NCBI GenBank assembly: GCA_963788325.1
Contig: CAWBGJ010000015.1
Location: forward strand, 1 to 64,000
DNA from: Prado023 sp963788325
Lineage (GTDB): Bacteria > Actinomycetota > Actinomycetes > S36-B12 > CAIYMF01
Direction: 5' to 3'
DNA length: 64,000 nucleotides
The position numbers were made by a program, and so were the translations under genes. The stretch's first letter is position 1, and each line of letters opens with the position of its first letter. This document shows, piece after piece, positions 9,866 through 21,677 of this stretch. The notes below the pieces were generated by a model. The model ran no database searches. It saw only the letters and a program-made list of their open reading frames with translations, and had not been told where the DNA came from.

Positions 9866-11136
9866 TGCGGTGAGTCGGCGGGCTCCGGCGACCCGCTGGT
9901 CCGGGCCCAGAGCACGCCGGCCAGCGCGACGGTCCAGGCCACCCCGGCCGCGCACAGGGCCAGCGCGTGGATGGACGTGCCGAACGTCAACGCGAGAGTG
10001 ACCAGGGCGGCCACCCCGGCCCACAGCAGGAGCGCGGCCCGGCGGTCGTGGTGGGCCATCCTCGCGTACAGCAGCACCTGGACCACTCCGAACCCGGCTC
10101 CGGCGAGGGCGAAGATCCACAGCTCCGGACCGACGGCGAGGTACTGGGTCCCAGCCATGATCGTGATGACCAACGTCGGCACCAGCGCCACGACGACGGT
10201 CGCGGCCAACCCGAGGACCGCCACGGCGATCACGGCCTGGCGCTGGGCGCCGCGGGCTCCGGCGACCATCCGGGGGAACGCCGCCACCAGCACCGCCTGC
10301 GGCAGGAAGAACACCGCGCGGGCCACCAGGGCGCCCGCCGCGTAGAGTCCCGCGTCGAAGGCCGGCAGGAGCGCGCGGGCGAGCAGGACGTCGAGGTTGG
10401 TCAGGGCGTACAGGGCGATGAGGGCGTGGGCCGCGTGGAACACCTCGACGAGGAACTCACGCGCCCCTTCCTCGCGGACCCCCCAGGCAGGCTGGCCGAC
10501 CAGCAGGAACTGCCCGATCAGGGCCCCGACGCCCGCGCCGATCGCCAGGCCGAGCACCGTGGCATCCGCCGAGCCGCCTACCGCGGCACCCAGCACCGCA
10601 CCCAGCACGCGTGCTGCGGTGGCCACGACGTAGAGCGCGCCGAGCCGGCGGTGCCGCTCCGCGCCCTGGAGCAGGCCCAGCTGGGCCCCTGTGATCGCGA
10701 ACGGCACGAAGGTGGCCGCCACGATGACCAGTCCGGTGACGTCGCCCAGGTCCAGCGCGGCGCTGACCAGCGGGGCGACCAGCGCCGTCACCGCGAAGGT
10801 GACGAGCCCGACCACGAGCACCGCAACCGCGCCGACATGCCGTTCCGAGCCCCCCGAGGCCACATGCCGGGCGATCACCACCTGGGTGGCAGCCATGGCC
10901 GTGCTGCCCAGCAGCAGGATGACGGCCATCGCGCCGAAGGCACCGAACTCCTCGGGGCCGAGCAGCCGTGAGACCACCAGCATCTGGAGCATGGCGATGA
11001 CCTGGGAGACCAGCAGCCCGACGCCGACGATCGCGGTGCCCTGGACCGAGAGCCCCTGGGGCGGGGGTGGCGAGGACGGGTTCAGGTCGTCCACGCCCCG
11101 AGGCTGATCACCGTCCACTGCCACATCCTCGCCCAT
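9844..11136 (-). CDS. polysaccharide biosynthesis flippase (MOP superfamily)
   Basis: This 430-residue polytopic membrane protein begins at ATG 11136 after a short polar N-terminus. About 12 hydrophobic helices follow: VGVGLLVSQVIAMLQMLVVS, then LLGPEEFGAFGAMAVILLLG, the characteristic Wzx/RfbX opening of an oligosaccharide or lipid-linked glycan flippase. It probably moves undecaprenyl-linked glycan units across the membrane and may serve the glycan genes on the far side of rpsA. It is transcribed against rpsA and divergently from coaE (55-nt gap). The frame is intact although frameshifts occur on both sides. Family assignment is firm. Substrate is unknown, and an O-antigen-type or teichoic-acid-type exporter is possible. 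Confidence 0.82.
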   Translation of the reverse strand: MGEDVAVDGDQPRGVDDLNPSSPPPPQGLSVQGTAIVGVGLLVSQVIAMLQMLVVSRLLGPEEFGAFGAMAVILLLGSTAMAATQVVIARHVASGGSERHVGAVAVLVVGLVTFAVTALVAPLVSAALDLGDVTGLVIVAATFVPFAITGAQLGLLQGAERHRRLGALYVVATAARVLGAVLGAAVGGSADATVLGLAIGAGVGALIGQFLLVGQPAWGVREEGAREFLVEVFHAAHALIALYALTNLDVLLARALLPAFDAGLYAAGALVARAVFFLPQAVLVAAFPRMVAGARGAQRQAVIAVAVLGLAATVVVALVPTLVITIMAGTQYLAVGPELWIFALAGAGFGVVQVLLYARMAHHDRRAALLLWAGVAALVTLALTFGTSIHALALCAAGVAWTVALAGVLWARTSGSPEPADSPQIDPSLR

Positions 11137-11191
11137 GATCGTCCTCACACGGAATGCTGGCCCGCCGCGTCGGGGGTGGCATGCTGTGCCG

Positions 11192-11795
11192 ATGATCAGA
11201 GTGGGGCTCACGGGCGGGATCGGCTCGGGCAAGTCCACGGTCGCGGACCTGCTGGCCGAACGTGGCGCGGTGGTGGTCGACGGCGACCGGATCGCGCGCG
11301 AGCTGGTGGTCCCCGGCGAGCCTGCGCTCGAGGCGATCGTCGCCCGGTTCGGCCCCGCCGTGCTGCAGGCCGACGGGGAGCTCGATCGCGGTGGCCTGGC
11401 CGACCTCGTGTTCCCGGATCCGGACGCGCTGGCCGCCCTCGACGAGATCATGCATCCGCGCATCGCGGCCCGGGCCGCGGAGCTACTCGGACGAAGGGGC
11501 GCGCAGCGGCGCCCCGGTGATCGTCTACGACATGCCCCTGCTCGTCGAGAACGGGTTGGCCGACGACTTCGACCTCGTGGTCGTGGTCCACGCCCCGGTG
11601 CCGGTGCGCCTCGCCCGGTTGGTGGTCCGCGGGATCCCGGTGGCCGACGCGCAGGAGCGCATGGCGCGCCAGGCCACCGACGAGCAGCGCGCCGAGGTGG
11701 CCGACATCCTGATCGACAACGGCGGCGACACCGACCAGCTCGAGGCTCAGGTGGCGCGCGCGTGGTACCTGCTGGAGGCGGCGCTGGGGGAGTAG
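11192..11795 (+). CDS. coaE: dephospho-CoA kinase, one frameshift
   Basis: CoaE phosphorylates dephospho-CoA at the ribose 3' hydroxyl, the last step of CoA synthesis. ATG 11192 opens with the P-loop GGIGSGKST (residues 8-16), then VVVDGDRIARELV, the conserved Asp of the family. The first half reads in one frame to about 11500. The rest (VIVYDMPLLVENGLADDFDL, then the lid region and the C-terminal NGGDTDQLEAQV) is in the next frame. Joined length is about 200 residues, as expected. A frameshift therefore lies at about 11490-11515, in the GC-rich stretch just before VIVYD. A weak -10-like hexamer CATGCT lies 6 nt before the ATG, suggesting a possible leaderless start. Placement between rpsA and uvrB is typical for actinobacteria. 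Confidence 0.93.
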
Positions 11796-11839
11796 GTCGC
11801 CCGGGAGCCGATGTCGGAGGCCTCGCATACGGTGTGGCC

Positions 11840-13980
11840 ATGACCAGACCCGTCACCGACCTCCAGCGGCGGGTTGCGCCGTTCCGGGTCATCAGCGAGT
11901 ACCAGCCTGCGGGTGACCAGCCCGCAGCCATCGCCGAGATCACGAGCCGGATCGAGTCCGGGGCCCAGGACGTGGTCCTGATGGGCGCCACCGGCACCGG
12001 CAAGTCCGCCACCACGGCGTGGCTGGTCGAGAAGCTCCAGCGGCCCACCCTGGTGATGGCGCCGAACAAGACCCTGGCCGCCCAGCTGGCCAACGAGTTC
12101 CGCGAACTGCTGCCCGACAACGCCGTGGAGTACTTCGTCTCCTACTACGACTACTACCAGCCCGAGGCGTACATCCCGCAGACCGACACCTACATCGAGA
12201 AGGACTCGTCGATCAACGAGGAGGTCGAGCGCCTGCGACACTCGGCCACGAACTCACTGCTGACCCGGCGCGACGTGATCGTCGTAGCCACGGTCTCAGC
12301 GATCTACGGCCTGGGCACCCCGCAGGAGTACGTCGACCGGATGGTGCGGCTACGGGTGGGCGAGGAGGTGGACCGCGACCAGCTGCTGCGTCAGTTCGTG
12401 GGCAACCAGTACGCCCGCAACGACCTGTCCTTCGAGCGGGGCACCTTCCGGGTCCGCGGGGACACCATTGAGGTCGTTCCCGGTCTACGAGCAGCACCCG
12501 GTGCGCATCGACATGTTCGGCGACGAGATCGAGCGGCTGATGACCCTGCACCCGGTCACCGGTGAGGTGCTGACCGACGACCAGGAGACCTACGTCTTCC
12601 CGGCTACCCACTACGTCGCCGGCCCGGAGCGGATGGAGCGGGCACTGGGGGGCATCGAGGCCGAGCTGGCCGAGCGGCTGGCCGAGCTCGAACGCGCAGG
12701 GCAAGCTGCTGGAGGCCCAGCGGTTGCAGATGCGCACCTCGTACGACATCGAGATGATGCGCCAGGTCGGCTTCTGCTCGGGGATCGAGAACTACTCCCG
12801 CCACATCGACGGCCGCGAGTCCGGGTCGGCGCCGAACTGCCTGATCGACTACTTCCCCGACGACTTCCTGATGGTGATCGACGAGTCGCACGTGACGGTG
12901 CCGCAGATCGGCGGCATGTACGAGGGCGACATGTCCCGCAAGCGCACCCTGGTCGACCACGGCTTCCGGCTGCCCAGCGCTGCGGACAACCGACCCCTGC
13001 GCTGGGAGGAGTTCCTCGAGCGGATCGGCCAGACCGTGTACCTCTCGGCCACCCCGGGGCCCTACGAGCTGGCCAAGGTCGACGGCGACGTGGTCGAGCA
13101 GGTGATCCGGCCCACCGGCCTGATCGATCCCGAGATCATCCTCAAGCCCACCAAGGGCCAGATCGACGACCTGATGCACGAGATCGCGCTTCGGACCGAA
13201 CGGACGAGCGGGTCCTGGTCACGACCCTGACCAAGCGGATGTCCGAGGACCTCACCGACTACCTGCTCGAGCGACGGTATCCGGGTGCGCTACCTGCACT
13301 CCGAGGTCGACACCCTGCGTCGGGTCGAGCTCCTGCGCGAGCTGCGGATCGGGGTGTTCGACGTGCTGGTGGGCATCAACCTGCTGCGCGAGGGCCTGGA
13401 CCTGCCCGAGGTGTCGCTGGTCAGCATCCTCGACGCGGACAAGGACGGCTTCCTGCGCTCGGAGCGCAGCCTGATCCAGACCATCGGCCGGGCGGCCCGC
13501 AACGTCTCCGGTCAGGTGCACATGTACGCGCGACACGATCACCGCCCGATGCAGGTGGCCATCGACGAGACCAACCGCCGCCGAGCCAAGCAGATCGCCT
13601 ACAACCTCGAGCGGGGCGTCGACCCCCAACCCCTGCGCAAGAAGATCGCCGACATCACAGACCTGCTCGCCTCTGAGGATGCTGACACCGCAGAGGTGCT
13701 CGCTGCCGCGACGACCATGGGCTCGGGCCGTGCCCAGTCCCGAGGTCGCGGGGGAGCGCGCAGGGGTGGTTCGGGGACTGCTGTGGCCGATGCCTCGGTG
13801 GCCTCCGGGGTGTCGCCGCGCGCGGACCTGCCTGCCACGGAGCTGGCCACCTTGATCCAGGAGCTCACCGAGCAGATGCACGCGGCAGCGGCCAACCTGC
13901 AGTTCGAGGTGGCCGCCCGCTACCGCGACGAGGTGTCCGAGCTCAAGCGCGAGCTGCGCCAGATGGTGGCCGCGAACTGA
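11840..13980 (+). CDS. uvrB: UvrABC excinuclease subunit B, several frameshifts
   Basis: UvrB is the helicase-like DNA-damage verification subunit of nucleotide excision repair. ATG 11840 starts MTRPVTDLQRRVAPF. Seen in order: Walker A GATGTGKSATT, the beta-hairpin YYDYYQPEAYIP, motif region VIDESHVTVPQIGGMY (DESH box), LSATPGPYE, helicase motifs GINLLREGLDLPEVSLV and QTIGRAARN, and a C-terminal UVR domain ending at 13980. Four uncompensated frameshifts lie near 12475, 12700, 13195 and 13280. A fifth, compensated pair at about 13529-13555 turns the expected MYAD-TIT segment into MYARHDHRP. Joined length is about 712 residues, normal for the family. All breaks fall in conserved regions, so an active gene with sequence errors is the best reading. 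Confidence 0.94.
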
Positions 13981-14128
13981 CTCTGAGCGCAGGCCGGGCC
14001 GCGCAACTGCGCCCGGGTGGCCCGTGGCTGTGGTCGGGCGGCCCCGGCGCGTGGGAGCCCGTGAGAGGATGAAACGTCCCGACTGGTGATCCGCCAGACG
14101 GGCAGAACCGTCCGGGAGGGGCTTGCGC

Positions 14129-15151
14129 GTGGAGGTTTCGGCAGCCCTCTGGGCCGCGACCATCCTCGGCCTGCTGGGCGTCATCGTGATCGACCTGATC
14201 ATCGTCGACCGGCGTCCGCACCCGTTCACCGCCAAGGAGGCCTCCCGCTGGGTGGTCTTCTACGTCGCACTCGCGCTGCTGTTCGCTGGGTTCATCACCA
14301 CGACGTTCGGCTCCCAGTACGGCGGCGAGTTCCTCGCGGGCTACATCACCGAGTACTCCCTGAGCGTCGACAACCTGTTCGTCTTCCTGATCATCATGAC
14401 CTCGTTCGCCGTCCCCGAGGAGCACCGGCACCGCGTGCTCACGATCGGCATCGTGATCGCGCTCATCCTGCGCGGGATCCTCATCGTGCTTGGCGCGGCG
14501 GCGATCGAACGATTCGCTGCCACGTTCTTCCTGTTCGGCGCGTTCCTGCTGTGGACAGCCATCTCGGTCTGGCGCAGCGGGGACTCCGAGTCCGACCCCG
14601 AGGGCAACGCGCTGATCCGGCTCGTCGAGCGCCGCGTTCCGACGACGCGGGAGTACCACGGGACCAAGCTGTGGGTGACCCTCGACGGCACCCGGCACGT
14701 GACGCCGATGCTGCTGGTCATGCTGGCCATCGGCACCACCGACCTGCTGTTCGCCCTGGACTCCATCCCGGCAGTGTTCGGCCTGACGCAGGAGGCCTAC
14801 CTGGTATTCACCGCCAATGCGTTCGCCCTGATGGGCCTGCGCCAGCTGTACTTCATGCTCAACGGGTTGCTCGACCGCCTCATCTACCTGTCCAAGGGCC
14901 TGGCGATCATCCTCGGCTTCATCGCGGTCAAGCTCCTGCTGCACGCCCTGCACGAGACCACCGACCTGGACGTCCCGGTGATCTCCACGGCGTTCTCCTT
15001 GATGTTCATCGTGGGGGTCCTGGCCGTCACTGCCCTGCTGAGCATCCTGGCGGTGCGGCGCGACCCCAGCCTTGCCGCAACACCACCTCAGGTCCCAGAC
15101 CCCGGCGCCGCCCTGGACGAGGCAGCAGGCGGCCCACAGGACAGCTCCTAG
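14129..15151 (+). CDS. TerC family membrane protein
   Basis: This is an integral membrane protein of about 340 residues with seven to nine helices and the TerC/Alx signatures EYSLSVDNLFVFLIIM and TTDLLFALDSIPAVFGLT, each carrying membrane-embedded acidic residues that are thought to bind metal. Family members export manganese or other divalent cations, or help metallate exoenzymes. The name comes from tellurium resistance. GTG 14129 is preferred because GGAGGG (14115-14120) lies 8 nt upstream. TTG 14123 in the same frame is too close. The C-terminal 25 residues are Pro/Ala-rich and cytosolic. TerC between uvrB and uvrA is a common actinobacterial arrangement. No convincing yybP-ykoY manganese riboswitch could be recognised in the 148-nt upstream gap. 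Confidence 0.88.
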   Translation: MEVSAALWAATILGLLGVIVIDLIIVDRRPHPFTAKEASRWVVFYVALALLFAGFITTTFGSQYGGEFLAGYITEYSLSVDNLFVFLIIMTSFAVPEEHRHRVLTIGIVIALILRGILIVLGAAAIERFAATFFLFGAFLLWTAISVWRSGDSESDPEGNALIRLVERRVPTTREYHGTKLWVTLDGTRHVTPMLLVMLAIGTTDLLFALDSIPAVFGLTQEAYLVFTANAFALMGLRQLYFMLNGLLDRLIYLSKGLAIILGFIAVKLLLHALHETTDLDVPVISTAFSLMFIVGVLAVTALLSILAVRRDPSLAATPPQVPDPGAALDEAAGGPQDSS

Positions 15152-15197
15152 GATCCGGCCTGACCAAACTGCGGGAGCCGTTGTCGGAGGGCTGGCC

Positions 15198-15210
15198 TAA
15201 GATTCAGCGC

Positions 15211-15213
<3 letters not shown>
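15198..15213 (+). promoter_or_regulatory. leaderless uvrA promoter -10
   Basis: TAAGAT at 15198-15203 is followed by 7 nt and then GTG 15211, so the predicted transcription start coincides with the start codon. No good -35 is visible at the usual spacing and no LexA-type box was seen. Confidence 0.5.
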
Positions 15214-18084
<2,871 letters not shown>

Positions 18085-18149
18085 GCTGGCCGCACCAGAT
18101 GATGCACGACAACAACCGCGAGCAACGAACTCAGAACAAGGGGTGGGAC

Positions 18150-18764
18150 ATGGCCGGGTGCACCTGCAACTGCGGATCTGCGGACCAAGGCACGGCGGAG
18201 GTATCGACGGCCCAGCCCGACATGATCACCGGCGCCCCCCAGGGGGGAGCGCGCGTGGATCTGGCCTCCGAGCGCGGCGCGGTCAGCCGGCGAGGTGTGC
18301 TGACCGGCTCCGCTGCGGCGGTTGCGGTGCTGGCGCTCGGTGCATGCGCCGGCGGCGACGAGACTGCCACGAGCAGCCCCACCACGGAGCCAGCAGCCCC
18401 CACGGACGCGGGCTCCGCCGACCCGACCACCACGCCCAGCGGTGCGGCCCCGTCAAACGGGACCCCGACCGGGGACCCGATCGCGGGCGTCAACGACTTC
18501 CCGGTCGGCGGTGGAGTGGTCGTCAAGACAGGTGCGGGCGTCGTTGTGGTCACCCATCCCACCGACACCGAGTTCCTCGGGTTCAACGGCCGGTGCCCGC
18601 ACGCCGGCTGCCCGGTCACCGAGGTCGTGGAGAACACCATCGTGTGCAACTGCCACGGCAGCACCTTCGACGGCAGCACCGGCCAGCGTCTCGAGGGCCC
18701 CGCCCCGACGGGACTCGAGCCGGTGCCGGTCGCGGTCGAGGGTGGGGAGATCTACCTGGCCTGA
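18150..18764 (+). CDS. Rieske [2Fe-2S] protein with Tat lipoprotein signal
   Basis: The C-terminal half is a Rieske fold with the paired ligands CPH and CNCH (C-x-H, then C-x2-H) in NGRCPHAGCPV and VCNCHGSTF, so it should bind one [2Fe-2S] cluster. Before it comes a twin-arginine export motif SRRGVLTG, a hydrophobic stretch and a lipobox LGAC, followed by a Thr/Pro/Ser-rich linker of about 45 residues. The predicted protein is a Tat-exported lipoprotein acting in electron transfer outside the membrane. Two starts are possible: ATG 18150 after AAGGGGTGGGAC, which adds a Cys-rich leader (CTCNCG), or GTG 18255 with GGGGGGAG 5 nt upstream, which places the Tat motif near the N-terminus. It is inserted between uvrA and uvrC, and uvrC starts 2 nt after its stop. 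Confidence 0.85.
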   Translation: MAGCTCNCGSADQGTAEVSTAQPDMITGAPQGGARVDLASERGAVSRRGVLTGSAAAVAVLALGACAGGDETATSSPTTEPAAPTDAGSADPTTTPSGAAPSNGTPTGDPIAGVNDFPVGGGVVVKTGAGVVVVTHPTDTEFLGFNGRCPHAGCPVTEVVENTIVCNCHGSTFDGSTGQRLEGPAPTGLEPVPVAVEGGEIYLA

Positions 18765-18765
18765 G

Positions 18766-20784
18766 GTGAGCGCCGACTTCCGACCCGCGCCCGGGGCGAT
18801 CCCGACCGACCCGGGGGTGTATCGCTTCCGGGACCAGCATGGCCGTGTCATCTATGTGGGCAAGGCCAAGAACCTGCGCTCCCGGCTGACCTCCTACTTC
18901 CAGGATCCCGCTGCGCTGCACCAGCGGACCCGGACGATGGTCGGCACTGCCCGCGCAGTCGACTGGGTCGTCGTCGGCACCGAGGTCGAGGCCCTGACGC
19001 TCGAGTACGCCTGGATCAAGGAGTTCGACCCGCGCTTCAACGTGCGCTACCGCGACGACAAGTCCTACCCCTTCCTTGCCGTGACCGTCGACGAGGAGTT
19101 TCCACGGGTGATGGTGATGCGCGGGGATAAGCGACCCGGGGTGCGCTACTTCGGTCCGTACGCCCATGCCTGGGCCATCCGGGAGACCGTCGACCAGCTG
19201 CTGCGCGTGTTCCCGATGCGCACCTGCACCCGCGGGGTCTTCCGCCGGGCGCACGCCTCGGGACGACCCTGCCTGCTGGGCTACATCGACAAGTGCGCGG
19301 CCCCCTGCACGGGGGAGGTGACCGCCGAGGAGCACCGCGCGATCGTCAACGACTTCTGCGCGTTCATGGCCGGGGACTCCGCTGGCTTCGTGCGTGTCCG
19401 CACCGACCAGATGCATGCAGCCGCCGCGGAGCAGGACTACGAGCGGGCGGCCCGGCTGCGCGATGACCTGTACGCGCTGCAGCGGGTCCTCGAGCGCAAC
19501 GCTGTGGTGCTGCCCGACGGCACTGACGCCGATGTCGTAGGTCTGGCCAGCGACGAGCTCGAGGCCTCGGTCCGTGTGTTCCACGTGCGCGACGGCCGGA
19601 TCCGCGGGGAGCGGGGATTCGTCGTCGAACGGGTCGATGACGCCGACGAGGGCCAGCTCGTGGGCACCCTGCTCGCCCAGATGTACGCCGAGCCGGCCGC
19701 CGACGTGCCGCGGCGGGTGCTGGTGCCGGCCCTGCCCGGGGCCGATGAGGTGGCGGTCCTGGCCGACTGGCTGGGCCAGAAGCGCGGGGGGCCGGTGGGC
19801 CTGGCCGTCCCGCGCCGGGGGGACCGGCGGGCCCTACTGGAGACCGTCAGCCGCAATGCCGAGCAGTCCCTGGCGTCACACAAGCTCCGCCGCTCGGGTG
19901 ACCTGACCACCCGAAGCCAAGCACTGACCGAGCTCACAGACGCGCTCGACCTGCCTACCGCACCGCTTCGGATCGAGTGCTTCGACGTGTCCAACCTCGG
20001 CGCCGACGACGTCGTGGCCTCGATGGTGGTGTTCGAGGACGGCCTGCCGCGGCCCTCGGAGTACCGGAAGTTCGCGATCAAGGGGTTCACCGGTCAGAAC
20101 GATGTTGCGGCCATCGCCGAGGTGATCAGCCGGCGCTTCCACCGCCTGGCCCGCGAACAGGCGGCCGGGCCCCCACCCCAGGCAGATCCCGAGTCTCCAC
20201 GGACCGTGGACCCCGGGCCCGTACGCACCGTGCTGCCCGAGGCCCAGCCCGGTGACCCCCCCGCCACGAGGTTCGCCTACCCACCGTCCCTGGTCGTGAT
20301 CGACGGGGGACCACCCCAGGTCAACGCCGCCTACGGCGCCTTGGCCGACCTTGGGATCAGCGACATCGCGGTCGTCGGACTGGCCAAGCGTCTTGAGGAG
20401 GTCTGGCTGCCCGACGAGGAGGACCCGGTCATCCTGCCCCGCACGAGCCAGGGCCTGTACCTGCTCCAGCGGGTCCGCGACGAGGCGCACCGCACCGCGA
20501 TCCGCTACCAACGGCAGAAGCGCTCGGCGCGGATGACCACCAGCGCCCTGGACACGATCCCCGGGCTCGGCCCTGCCCGGCGCAAGGCGCTGCTGGCCAG
20601 GTTCGGCTCGGTGCGCTCCCTGCGGGCCGCCACCGTGGAGCAGGTTGCCGAGGTGCCGGGAATCGGACCCGGCCTGGCCGAACGCGTCGTGGCCGCCCTT
20701 GCCGGCCAGCCCAGCGCCCGGGCGGTCAACCTGACGACGGGGGAGATCGTGGGCGAGGATGGACCCACGATCGAGGAGGCCTGA
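18766..20784 (+). CDS. uvrC: UvrABC excinuclease subunit C
   Basis: UvrC makes both incisions in nucleotide excision repair. The 672-residue protein has an N-terminal GIY-YIG nuclease (DPGVYRFRDQHGRVIYVGKA, about residues 15-95), a UVR domain that contacts UvrB (EQDYERAARLRDDL), an RNase H-like endonuclease with acidic residues (IECFDVSNLGADD...VVIDGG), and tandem helix-hairpin-helix motifs (LDTIPGLGPARRKALL and VPGIGPGLAERVV). An insertion of about 35 Pro-rich residues sits in the RNase H-like domain before SLVVIDGG. The start is GTG 18766, two bases after the Rieske stop, so translation is probably coupled. The stop TGA overlaps the rapZ ATG by one base. Confidence 0.96.
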   Translation: MSADFRPAPGAIPTDPGVYRFRDQHGRVIYVGKAKNLRSRLTSYFQDPAALHQRTRTMVGTARAVDWVVVGTEVEALTLEYAWIKEFDPRFNVRYRDDKSYPFLAVTVDEEFPRVMVMRGDKRPGVRYFGPYAHAWAIRETVDQLLRVFPMRTCTRGVFRRAHASGRPCLLGYIDKCAAPCTGEVTAEEHRAIVNDFCAFMAGDSAGFVRVRTDQMHAAAAEQDYERAARLRDDLYALQRVLERNAVVLPDGTDADVVGLASDELEASVRVFHVRDGRIRGERGFVVERVDDADEGQLVGTLLAQMYAEPAADVPRRVLVPALPGADEVAVLADWLGQKRGGPVGLAVPRRGDRRALLETVSRNAEQSLASHKLRRSGDLTTRSQALTELTDALDLPTAPLRIECFDVSNLGADDVVASMVVFEDGLPRPSEYRKFAIKGFTGQNDVAAIAEVISRRFHRLAREQAAGPPPQADPESPRTVDPGPVRTVLPEAQPGDPPATRFAYPPSLVVIDGGPPQVNAAYGALADLGISDIAVVGLAKRLEEVWLPDEEDPVILPRTSQGLYLLQRVRDEAHRTAIRYQRQKRSARMTTSALDTIPGLGPARRKALLARFGSVRSLRAATVEQVAEVPGIGPGLAERVVAALAGQPSARAVNLTTGEIVGEDGPTIEEA

Positions 20785-21674
20785 TGACCAGCACGTCGAC
20801 GCCCGTGGACGGGATCGCCGGATTCGAGGTGCTGCTGGTCTCGGGCATGTCCGGTGCCGGCCGGTCCAGCGCGGCCCGCGCACTGGAGGACCTCGGGTGG
20901 TTCGTCATCGACAACCTCCCGCCCAAGATGCTCTCGCCCACCCTCGACCTGCTCGCAGCACGATCGGACGTGGACCGGATCGCGGTCGTCGCCGACGTGC
21001 GCGGCGGCGGGCTGTTCGACCAGCTCGAGGCGGCGATGGCCGAGGTGATCGCTCGCGGTGTGGACCTCAAGATCCTGTTCCTGGAGTCCACCGACGAGGC
21101 CCTGGTCCGCCGGTTCGAGTCCAACCGCCGTCCGCACCCGCTGCAGGACGGTGGCCGGCTGTTCGACGGCATCCAGCGCGAGCGGGCCCTGCTGGGCAAC
21201 CTGCGGGCCAACGCCGACCTGGTGTTGGACACTTCGCACCGCAGCATCCATGAGCTGCGCCGGGCCATCGATGCTGCGTTCGAGTCCGAGGAACCGGTCC
21301 GGCTGCGGGCCACCGTGATGTCCTTCGGGTTCAAGTACGGCCTGCCGATGGACGCCGACTACGTCGCCGACGTTCGGTTCATCCCGAACCCGCACTGGAT
21401 CCCGGAGCTGCGCGAGCTGCGCGGCACGGACGCCCCGGTCAACGACTACGTCGTGGCCCAGGAGGGGGCAGTGCGGTTCCTCGACACCTATGCGCAACTG
21501 ATCGACCTGGCCACGGCCGGCTACCTGCGCGAGGGCAAGCGGTTCGCGACCATCGCCATCGGCTGCACCGGTGGCAAGCACCGTTCCGTGGCCATGGCGG
21601 AGAACCTCAGTGCACGGCTGGTCCGCGTGGGTCTGGAGGTCTCGGTCGTGCATCGGGACCTGGGCCGGGAGTGA
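20784..21674 (+). CDS. rapZ: RNase adapter/nucleotide-binding protein RapZ
   Basis: RapZ (YvcJ) is a GTP/ATP-binding protein. In E. coli it guides RNase E to a small RNA, and in actinobacteria its role is less clear. The 296-residue protein has Walker A GMSGAGRSS (residues 21-29), WFVIDNLPP, the FGFKYGLPMDADYVADVRF stretch at the start of the C-terminal domain and the conserved GCTGGKHRSV near the end, in full agreement with the family. The start ATG overlaps the uvrC stop (TGATG), and yvcK begins 3 nt after the stop. The cluster uvrC-rapZ-yvcK-whiA is a hallmark of actinobacteria and Firmicutes, and the tight spacing indicates a single operon. Confidence 0.95.
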   Translation: MTSTSTPVDGIAGFEVLLVSGMSGAGRSSAARALEDLGWFVIDNLPPKMLSPTLDLLAARSDVDRIAVVADVRGGGLFDQLEAAMAEVIARGVDLKILFLESTDEALVRRFESNRRPHPLQDGGRLFDGIQRERALLGNLRANADLVLDTSHRSIHELRRAIDAAFESEEPVRLRATVMSFGFKYGLPMDADYVADVRFIPNPHWIPELRELRGTDAPVNDYVVAQEGAVRFLDTYAQLIDLATAGYLREGKRFATIAIGCTGGKHRSVAMAENLSARLVRVGLEVSVVHRDLGRE

Positions 21675-21677
21675 GCG

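Noticed and set aside
13981..14128. yybP-ykoY manganese riboswitch before the TerC gene
   Set aside because: The expected conserved loop sequences could not be seen in the gap.
15152..15210. LexA (SOS) box before uvrA
   Set aside because: No TCGAAC-N4-GTTCGA-like sequence is visible upstream of uvrA or uvrB.
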